NCBI RefSeq assembly: GCF_000381265.1
Contig: NZ_KB906254.1
Coordinates: forward strand, 416,600-480,599
DNA: 64,000 nt
Reading direction: 5' to 3'
Source: Curvibacter lanceolatus ATCC 14669
Lineage (GTDB): Bacteria > Pseudomonadota > Gammaproteobacteria > Burkholderiales > Burkholderiaceae_C
The position numbers were made by a program, and so were the translations under genes. The stretch's first letter is position 1; each line of letters opens with the position of its first letter. The notes under the pieces were generated by a model that made no database searches, was not told the origin of the DNA, and saw only the letters and a program-made list of their open reading frames with translations. Below, piece after piece: positions 58,574 through 64,000 of the stretch.

Positions 58574-58782
58574 TCGCCACCCCCGACCCGATCCACGCAC
58601 AGCACCGCCAGGCCCGTGGTGTGGTGGGCGGCAGCCTGGGCGCGGTCAGCGCTGGCGGCTTTGAGCTGGATGGTCGGCAGCTTGCCGTCGGCGGCGTGAC
58701 CATGAACCTCGGAGCGGTCCAGGTCCTTGGGGATCAGGGTTGCGCGGTAGCTGTGCAGCTGCCGGATCTCGTTCGTGTGCAT
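58570..58782 (-). CDS. First gene of leftward early operon, unknown
   Basis: 70 residues from ATG 58782, with an ideal AAGGAGTGAACG ribosome site. MHTNEIRQLHSYRATLIPKDLDRSEVHGHAADGKLPTIQL suggests a small nucleic-acid-associated protein, but no family is known. It lies 40 bases downstream of the operator-like dyads. Confidence 0.7.
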   Translation of the reverse strand: MHTNEIRQLHSYRATLIPKDLDRSEVHGHAADGKLPTIQLKAASADRAQAAAHHTTGLAVLCVDRVGGGE

Positions 58783-58821
58783 CGTTCACTCCTTTCCGCG
58801 TTGGCTGCGGTATGGAGATTA

Positions 58822-58838
58822 GTCTATTATGAGTAGAC
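58822..58838. promoter_or_regulatory. Repressor operator candidate O1
   Basis: GTCTA-N7-TAGAC, 40 bases before the leftward early operon. Identical spacing and halves to O4 at 61139. Confidence 0.7.
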
Positions 58839-58856
58839 AATTCATGTCAATCAAAA

Positions 58857-58872
58857 ATAGACAAATGTCTAT
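58857..58872. promoter_or_regulatory. Repressor operator candidate O2
   Basis: ATAGAC-AAAT-GTCTAT, the same half-sites as O1 in inverted order with a shorter spacer. Confidence 0.6.
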
Positions 58873-59341
58873 CTAAGATGGAAGCTACCTATGGCGCTTG
58901 GGCTGAGTGGCTCGTGCAAGAAATCGTGCTCGGCTGGCTGACTCTGCTTCGGATGGCTAGAGGGCTTGTGGCGACAAGTCGATTCACGTCGGTACGAAAT
59001 CTGATCAGCGTAGCCAGTTGATTCGAGTCAGACCCAACACCGTACGCTTCGTGTTCAATGGGTGGGTGCTTGTACGATGCGCACCCATCGCGCATAGGCT
59101 TGCTTGGTGCGCAGGCTACAGTCGTGTGGTGAGTTCGCTTGCGGTCCTGATCCAGCCACCGTGTGGTGCGCAATACAGGTAGAGCGACTAGCTTTATGAC
59201 CTAGTTAGTACGGAATTTATATAGAACAGCATGCTGCAAAGCTTTGTTGCAAACTTTGTCCGGTGCTTTTTGTGCTAATCTAGGCTGAAAATGCCTGATG
59301 TGGCCTGCAGGTTAGTTCGGTCTAAATTACGTTAAGTCATT
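58873..59341. other. 469-base stretch without recognisable gene
   Basis: No supported coding frame on either strand. The last 120 bases are AT-rich and likely hold the promoter of the HNH gene. No RNA gene recognised. Confidence 0.5.
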
Positions 59342-60046
59342 ATGGATGAAAAATCGGAAATCGACCTCTCCATTCTTTATGATGGATTAATGAAGGCGGT
59401 TGATGGCAATAGAAGTAACACGTACTGCTTAAGCTTGTGGAGTAAGTTCATTCGGGAGCGGGATGGGCACCGCTGCGTCATTTGCAATTCTAAAAATGGC
59501 CTTTCTGCCCATCATATAATTCGCAAAAGCTTTTGGAGGTATCTACGCTATCAGACTGGTAATGGTATTACGCTTTGCCGTGTATGTCACAAAGATCCGC
59601 ATGCCGGATTTAACGGTCGACCTGATCTCAGCCAACCTATGGATGCTCAAGGTGGCGAAAAGATTGATTTGTTCACAGGCTATTTGGGTGCTCTGGTAAT
59701 TGACTCTAGCAGACGTAGTCTCTTTGATGAGCATCTCTATTACTTTGGCGACAGAGCGCTGCATGCGTTTAGGGAAATACAGGGGATATCGGATGCCGCG
59801 ATTTTTGAAGGCCGTAGAATTGAGCAGGCATATCAGATTTGGAATCAAACACCTAGAGGTATGCTAGAGGCCATGATGCGGTCGTTTGGGGTCAAAATAC
59901 CCGAAGACTACGTTCAGAATGAAATTGCCACTATTCATTATTCCAGCACGATAAAAAAGAAAGATGGCTCGCCTGCAGATGTGCTGTATTTTCGGTACAT
60001 CCCGCCGACAGAGTTCAAGGACAATCCAGATGATGCCGGGAGTTAA
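59342..60046 (+). CDS. HNH endonuclease, phage cargo
   Basis: 234 residues. Zinc and catalytic residues: Cys45, Cys48, His57-His58, Asn74, Cys79, Cys82 and His83, a complete HNH. Markedly AT-rich against the neighbours, own promoter region, and positioned between the early operon and the repressor: a moron-type gene. Could act in DNA packaging, homing or defence; no partner gene is seen. Confidence 0.85.
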   Translation: MDEKSEIDLSILYDGLMKAVDGNRSNTYCLSLWSKFIRERDGHRCVICNSKNGLSAHHIIRKSFWRYLRYQTGNGITLCRVCHKDPHAGFNGRPDLSQPMDAQGGEKIDLFTGYLGALVIDSSRRSLFDEHLYYFGDRALHAFREIQGISDAAIFEGRRIEQAYQIWNQTPRGMLEAMMRSFGVKIPEDYVQNEIATIHYSSTIKKKDGSPADVLYFRYIPPTEFKDNPDDAGS

Positions 60047-60455
60047 AATTGAACCGATACACCTGTCGGTAGTCTAAATGATCGTCCAATACGGGGGATA
60101 TGCCTGCGGCATTCGATGGTCTATATCGATACTCTACGCGCTTCGGTGCCACTTGCTTTCCCGTTAAGCGACTAATTTCTCTTGCTGGCACCGACTGCTC
60201 CAGATCGCTCTCGCTCGTCGTATCGGGTGCCCACATGCTGGAACATGAGTTCTGAGATGCTGGTGTCGAATCAGAATTAGTGGGCTATTTTGAATTGGCT
60301 GTGAGATTAAATTGAATTAATTGGCTGCCCTCATAAGAATACTTATGATGTCGCTGGATCCAAAAACTGTCTCGAATTCTCGAAATCTATATCGGTTATT
60401 TCATTTCCACACATCTCGCGTGCAAACGGCATTGCTGCCTCCGCCTCCGTAACCT
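60047..60455. other. 409-base stretch downstream of HNH gene
   Basis: AT-rich, no supported coding frame. Lies between the convergent HNH and repressor genes. Confidence 0.5.
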
Positions 60456-61082
60456 CTATTCCGGCTGCCACTTTGAGGCTGCAACCACGGCGGCGACTGG
60501 GTATATCCATTCAATCTCATCCCGCTCGAGCGTCTTTCTGTGATTGCCGTTGACGGACTCAATGACGACCTCATGCAGTCGGTCAATGATCAGCTCTTTC
60601 ACCATTTTTGATCCATCTTTCAGCGCGATCGCTACGTATTCGCCTGGGACTGGGCGCCCATTTGGCTCCACGATCACGAAAGATCCATGTCGGATGGCTG
60701 GATGCATGCTGTCACCCTTTACGCGTAGTGCATAGGCTTTGGGATCTGAGCTGTAGCCGTCAACGTAACCATCACCGTGCCCGCCAGGGTATTGAAGTTC
60801 TTCGTAGTAGCCGTCCGAGCCCATCTTTGCCGTCCCGACAACAGGAGTTCTGCGCGTGGTCTTCGGTGTGCCCGCTGGCTCGAATCCTTCCTGTTGCTCA
60901 ATCAAGTCACCGGGCAGCGGGTACCCGGTCAATTCGTGAATCGCCATCACTTGGTCATAGCTGGGCTTGTTCTTGCCAGTTTCCCAGTGACCGATGGCAC
61001 CTTTGCTGCGGCCGAGCTTCTCGCCCAACTGCTCCAGCGTTAGCTGCCCGCGTGCGGCTTTAACCCAGTCTTTCAGTTCCAT
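60456..61082 (-). CDS. LexA-type phage repressor (CI)
   Basis: 208 residues from ATG 61082 (MELKDWVKAARGQL). Helix-turn-helix at about 14 to 36 (LTLEQLGEKLGRSKGAIGHWETG); S24 peptidase domain with Ser in RVKGDSMHPAIRHG and Lys in GEYVAIALKDGSKMV. The classic Ala-Gly cleavage bond is not obvious near VVGTAKMGSDGYYEEL; an EPAG lies 20 residues earlier. It should repress both early promoters through the GTCTA/TAGAC sites. A frame to 61274 would cover the operators and is rejected. Confidence 0.92.
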   Translation of the reverse strand: MELKDWVKAARGQLTLEQLGEKLGRSKGAIGHWETGKNKPSYDQVMAIHELTGYPLPGDLIEQQEGFEPAGTPKTTRRTPVVGTAKMGSDGYYEELQYPGGHGDGYVDGYSSDPKAYALRVKGDSMHPAIRHGSFVIVEPNGRPVPGEYVAIALKDGSKMVKELIIDRLHEVVIESVNGNHRKTLERDEIEWIYPVAAVVAASKWQPE

Positions 61083-61103
61083 TCGCTGATCGTATAGCTC
61101 AGG

Positions 61104-61120
61104 TAGACGGAAATGGTCTA
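61104..61120. promoter_or_regulatory. Repressor operator candidate O3
   Basis: TAGAC-N7-GTCTA, 22 bases upstream of the repressor start; well placed for autoregulation. Confidence 0.65.
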
Positions 61121-61138
61121 CGAATGATTGATGAAATG

Positions 61139-61155
61139 GTCTATCTAAAGTAGAC
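61139..61155. promoter_or_regulatory. Repressor operator candidate O4
   Basis: GTCTA-N7-TAGAC, 31 bases before the Cro/YdaS-like gene; same form as O1. Confidence 0.7.
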
Positions 61156-61185
61156 TTGCGGGAATTGCTGCTTGAAGGAAGTGAC

Positions 61186-61425
61186 ATGGAGCACCCCATT
61201 GATCGGGCTGGAAAGGTTGTTGGTTCGTTGGCTGAATTGGGTCGTCGCCTGGGGGTGACCCGAGGTGCCATCAATCATTGGAAGTTGCCGGGGCGCTTTA
61301 CGCCGGCTGAGCATTGCCCCCGCATTGAGCGAATGACTGGAGTTCGATGCGAGGAGCTGAATCCCGAGGTCGAATGGGCTGTGCTGCGAACTGCGCAGCC
61401 GGTCATTCTTGAATCCCCGGAATAA
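61186..61425 (+). CDS. Cro/YdaS-like regulator
   Basis: 79 residues from ATG 61186 with GAAGGAAGTGAC upstream. KVVGSLAELGRRLGVTRGAINHWKLPGRFTPAEHCPRIERMTGVRCEELNPEVEWAVLR is the YdaS_antitoxin/Cro pattern. Divergent from the repressor, it should act as the lytic switch protein. Confidence 0.9.
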   Translation: MEHPIDRAGKVVGSLAELGRRLGVTRGAINHWKLPGRFTPAEHCPRIERMTGVRCEELNPEVEWAVLRTAQPVILESPE

Positions 61426-61665
61426 GGGCGGTGCATGCCCTACAAGCTAACTCACACGTGGCTATCAATCGGGTTGCCTCTCTGGCGTCGCGAAGTGTTT
61501 GATTTCCCCTGCGCTCTTGCGCCCCCGTCTTGGGATTTGTTGGTGGGCGGGCGCTGTCAAAGCAGATTGAGTCGACATCCAGGCACGTTGCAGTCGAATG
61601 CGGCATCTGGCGTCAGTGCGCAAGTACTGGTGTGCGTTGTTCGGGAAAGGTCGTATTGCCCATCA

Positions 61666-62025
61666 CTACGCGGCATGGCTCCGAACCAAATTGTGGAATT
61701 GCGACAGCAGGCGCTGCACACGATGTTTGGCCGCTATGGCCTCGGATGTGCACTTGCCTCCAGGCAAAGTCTCTGTCGCCTCTTCAGTCAATTGCACAAG
61801 TCTTGCCATCAGCCTGTCGAAGGCTGGCAAGTCATCACGAAACCGATCCGTATACAGCAGCGTCAGCAAAAGCCGCTGCGCCCTCAACTGCGCCCGCATC
61901 TCGGCCTGCTCTTCCAGCATGGGCCCGGCCACCTTGACCAACGCGTCATGCATGGCGGCTTCCAGGTCGCTTGGGTTCATGTCCATCGGTGTGCCTTTCT
62001 GGTTTTGGGTTGGGTCTGTGTTCAT
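61666..62025 (-). CDS. Hypothetical phage protein, helical
   Basis: 119 residues from ATG 62025 (GGAGG upstream); ATG 61986 (MDMNPSD, AAAGG upstream) is an alternative. MLEEQAEMRAQLRAQRLLLTLLYTDRFRDDLPAFDRLMARLVQLTEEATETL is a long helical pair. It lies opposite in direction to cro and cII. No family known. The 240 bases on its downstream side hold nothing recognisable. Confidence 0.6.
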   Translation of the reverse strand: MNTDPTQNQKGTPMDMNPSDLEAAMHDALVKVAGPMLEEQAEMRAQLRAQRLLLTLLYTDRFRDDLPAFDRLMARLVQLTEEATETLPGGKCTSEAIAAKHRVQRLLSQFHNLVRSHAA

Positions 62026-62087
62026 GCCCTCCAGTTTCTGGTCCAGCCGCGCTGGCCGTATTTCAAATTTCACAGGGGATTTTCAAA

Positions 62088-62558
62088 ATGACTGATGTCG
62101 TCGCAGCGGCGGAGGCGGCCGTGCGCGGGTATCCGGGCAGCACCAAGGTGGTCGCGCTGCTGATGGAGAAGAACCCTTCCAGCCTGGCCAGCGAGATCCT
62201 CGAGGCGGGGGCGGCCAAGCTGGGCCTGCGCGATGCCGTGAAGATCTCCCAGGTCACCGGCAGCAAGGCCATCCTGAACGCCTTCGCCGAGGCCCTGGGC
62301 TGCACGGTCATCGCCATGAACCACCAGTTGACCGGCGCCGACCCCATGTACCTGCTCAGCCAGCTCGGGGCCAGCTTCGCCCGGGTGCTGGAGATCGAGG
62401 CGGCCGCGGCCTCCAAGGCCCGACCCAACTACAACGACCTGCAGGAGCTCGAGAAGCGCTGGCTGGCCCACGTGGCCATCGGGCAGGAGATCGTGACTTA
62501 CCTGCGGGCTGCCTACGACCACGGCAAGCCCGAGAGCATGAAGGCGCCCCGTTTATGA
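62088..62558 (+). CDS. Phage regulatory protein CII (CP76-like family)
   Basis: 156 residues from ATG 62088, GGGGATT upstream. VVAAAEAAVRGYPGSTKVVALLMEKNPSSLASEI is the family N-terminus with a helix-turn-helix; GLRDAVKISQVTGSKAILNAFAEALGCTVIAM follows. It probably controls the switch to lysogeny or replication. The stop overlaps the replication gene start (ATGA). Confidence 0.85.
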   Translation: MTDVVAAAEAAVRGYPGSTKVVALLMEKNPSSLASEILEAGAAKLGLRDAVKISQVTGSKAILNAFAEALGCTVIAMNHQLTGADPMYLLSQLGASFARVLEIEAAAASKARPNYNDLQELEKRWLAHVAIGQEIVTYLRAAYDHGKPESMKAPRL

Positions 62559-63652
62559 GTGGAAAACTGGTCGGCATGGTGTTTGACCACTACCCGAACG
62601 GGGGCAGCGAGCTGCTGCTGGCGGTGAAGCTGGCAGACAACGCCGACGACTTCGGCCACAACATCTACCCCTCGGTGGCCACGCTTGCGCGGCAGACCCG
62701 GCAGTCTGTGCGCACTGTGCAAAACCAACTGCGCCGCATGCAGGACATGGGCTGGCTGCTGCTGGTGCGTCACAGCGCGGGCGGTCGCGGCTTGGCCCGG
62801 GTGTACCAGATCAACCCCGCCTTTGTGCGGGCCTATGACAGCCGCATCCCACCGGCCGAACGAGGCACCTGGGCACCCAATGAACCGGGCACCGGAGCCG
62901 ACCCAAACGTGCCCCAGGCCGCCCGGCAAAAGGGTGCAAACCTTGCACCCTTTGCCGAAGGGGTAGAAATTGACGCAAAGGGTGCAACGCTGGATGCACC
63001 CTTTCATCCCAAAACGCGGGCCAACAGCGCTCGCCTGCACCCATCACAAAAGGGTGCAGACCTTGCACCCTTTGTTGAAACTGAAAGGGTGCAACCTGGA
63101 GCACAAAAGGGTGCAACAGCTGTTGCGCGAAAGGGTGCAACAGCTACTGCACCCGAACCGTCATTAACCGTCATAGAACTAAATACCCCCCTCACCCCCC
63201 TGCCGGGGGAGAGCGAGATCGACCAGGCTTTCCAGAACTTCATCGAGGCCTTTCCGCAGGCTCGTCGCCAACGGTTGGTCGACACGCGCCAAGCCTTCGA
63301 CGCGGTGGTGGGGCAGGGCGAGGCCACTGCACCGCAGATCGCCGAGGCTGCAGCCCGCCAGGCCAAGGCCCAGGCTGGCGACTGGTTGCCGGGCAATGGC
63401 CGGTGCTTTGCCCCCACGCCGCTGCGCTGGCTGCGCGAGAAGCGCTGGCAGGACATGGCTCTGGCGCCTATGGGGCCCGCGACACCGGCCGCAACCCCAC
63501 GCCCCGAGGCAGAGCCAGTGCGGGCCAGTGACCTGACCGCCGAGCAGCGTGCGGCCAACAAGGCCCGCGCTGCGGCACTGGCCCAGGCCACCCGCGATGC
63601 CGTGAACCAGGCCCGGCTGGCCCGCCTGGGCGAACGGAGGGCCAACGCATGA
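62555..63652 (+). CDS. Phage replication initiation protein (O-like)
   Basis: 365 residues. The N-terminal 90 residues are a winged helix (SVATLARQTRQSVRTVQNQLRRMQDMGWLLLVRH), the origin-binding module of this family. The middle (about 125 to 195) is a low-complexity linker whose repeated KGA/KGAD peptides are encoded by the iteron array. The C-terminal 110 residues probably contact host helicase loader. It overlaps CII and the next gene by 4 bases each. Confidence 0.88.
   Translation: MSGKLVGMVFDHYPNGGSELLLAVKLADNADDFGHNIYPSVATLARQTRQSVRTVQNQLRRMQDMGWLLLVRHSAGGRGLARVYQINPAFVRAYDSRIPPAERGTWAPNEPGTGADPNVPQAARQKGANLAPFAEGVEIDAKGATLDAPFHPKTRANSARLHPSQKGADLAPFVETERVQPGAQKGATAVARKGATATAPEPSLTVIELNTPLTPLPGESEIDQAFQNFIEAFPQARRQRLVDTRQAFDAVVGQGEATAPQIAEAAARQAKAQAGDWLPGNGRCFAPTPLRWLREKRWQDMALAPMGPATPAATPRPEAEPVRASDLTAEQRAANKARAAALAQATRDAVNQARLARLGERRANA
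62929..63139. other. Iteron array, probable phage origin of replication
   Basis: Nine perfect 10-mers AAAGGGTGCA: forward at 62929, 62977, 63049, 63084, 63106 and 63130; reverse (TGCACCCTTT) at 62944, 62995 and 63064. Two partial reverse copies are at 63036 and 63148. The first three forward copies pair with a reverse copy as dyads with 5, 8 and 5 base spacers. The array lies inside the replication protein gene as in lambda. A somewhat AT-richer segment follows at 63160-63187. Confidence 0.85.
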
Positions 63653-63987
63653 CCCGAACCTACATCCTCACCCAACTTCTGCGCCTGGGCCCGCTGACCC
63701 TGCGCGAGATAGTCGCCATCACCGGGTGGCCCTCCAGCGCCGCCGGGTGGGCACTGCGCAACACCCTGGACTCCAACGCAGTCCAGGAGCTGCGCCACCG
63801 CAGCGGTGTGCGCTACGTGGCCACGGCCGGCAGGCTCGATGGCCAGGCAGTCGACCAGGTCGAGCCGGTGGAGCAGGGCAGGGCCCCCACCCCCCGGGTC
63901 TGCGGGTCCTCCCGGCAGGGGGCCAACGCGGGTAATTCGCACCGCCCGCTCGGGCTGTTGCGTGAGTGCCCTAAGGGGGTTAAGTGA
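63649..63987 (+). CDS. Phage winged-helix protein, unknown
   Basis: 112 residues, overlapping the replication gene stop (ATGA) and the next start (GTGA). YILTQLLRLGPLTLREIVAITGWPSSAAGWALRNTLDSNAVQELRHRSGVRYVA is a winged-helix pattern. Probably regulates or assists replication. Confidence 0.75.
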   Translation: MTRTYILTQLLRLGPLTLREIVAITGWPSSAAGWALRNTLDSNAVQELRHRSGVRYVATAGRLDGQAVDQVEPVEQGRAPTPRVCGSSRQGANAGNSHRPLGLLRECPKGVK

Positions 63988-64000
63988 AGCTCATCCCCCT
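63984..64000 (+). CDS. Start of next phage gene, truncated by window edge
   Basis: GTG 63984 overlaps the previous stop and begins MKLIPL before the window ends. Too short to identify; position suggests a replication or recombination gene. Confidence 0.4.

Larger units (their letters stand above)
53607..64000. mobile_element. Prophage B, cargo and early region
   Basis: AT-richer cargo (lipoproteins, PrtN copies) followed by a leftward early operon, an HNH gene, LexA-like repressor, Cro/YdaS, CII and a replication initiator with origin iterons is the early half of a lambda-like prophage. Reads in the same direction as prophage A. No integrase gene was recognised; the left limit is uncertain (somewhere in 52.9 to 55.7 kb) and the right half is outside the window. 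Confidence 0.85.

Noticed and set aside
61435..62091. 218-codon plus-strand frame between cro and cII
   Set aside because: No ribosome site or motif; composition fits the antisense of the minus-strand helical gene at 61666.
62929..63139. Repeats in the replication gene considered as a CRISPR array
   Set aside because: Units are 10 bases, occur on both strands and have irregular spacing; they lie inside a coding sequence, so an iteron origin fits better.

Overview
The window looks like chromosome from a GC-rich betaproteobacterium, most likely Burkholderiales and probably Comamonadaceae. This is inferred from two Bug-type (TctC-like) solute receptors, the adk / kdsB / Trm112-like / lpxK / exbD / exbB cluster, a DUF3149 mini-protein, IclR-type pobR facing pobA, and general protein style. 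No rRNA, tRNA, insertion sequence or CRISPR array was found by eye.

Layout. (1) Positions 1 to about 5.5 kb are the late end of prophage A, on the plus strand: a virion protein C-terminus, an SGNH-hydrolase tail protein, DUF1353, a lysis cassette with a SAR-type GH24 lysozyme, and an exported HKD (phospholipase D family) nuclease translationally coupled to that cassette. (2) Positions 6.3 to 50.5 kb are chromosomal: lexA, asparaginase, adk, lipid A genes, ExbB/ExbD, sodB, icd, a MinD-like ATPase with a diguanylate cyclase, SulP, metC, an arylesterase/ABC pair, rlmB, a sirtuin, several binding proteins, a split chromate transporter, a fatty acid beta-oxidation cluster, two radical SAM proteins, a cyclopropane synthase, and pobA/pobR. 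(3) Positions 50.6 to 52.9 kb are a small defence/addiction island: an orphan HigA-like antitoxin next to a toxin remnant, a phage-type XRE regulator, and an intact FitAB-like (RHH/PIN) pair with palindromic operators. (4) Positions about 53.6 to 64 kb are an AT-richer cargo segment (lipoproteins, a decayed PrtN copy) followed by the early region of prophage B. That region has a tightly overlapping leftward operon ending in PrtN, an HNH cargo gene, a LexA-type repressor, a YdaS/Cro-like regulator, CII, and a replication initiator gene with an iteron array inside its coding sequence.

Main observations. In prophage B, a GTCTA/TAGAC half-site recurs as paired sites at the early-operon promoter and at the cI/cro divergence, outlining the repressor operator set. 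Nine perfect copies of a 10-bp iteron lie in 211 bp of the replication gene and are the probable phage origin. Three genes far apart (chrA second half, cfa, a DUF2846 lipoprotein) are each broken by exactly one extra base at a run of seven G, and chrA first half carries a run of eleven G in its first codons. This is either a systematic homopolymer error or real slippage/phase variation. A shared AGCA-N2-TGCT palindrome precedes both beta-oxidation transcription units.

No clearly unprecedented multi-gene system was proven. The best candidates for novelty are the exported nuclease in the lysis cassette and the lipoprotein/PrtN cargo region at 53.6 to 56.2 kb.
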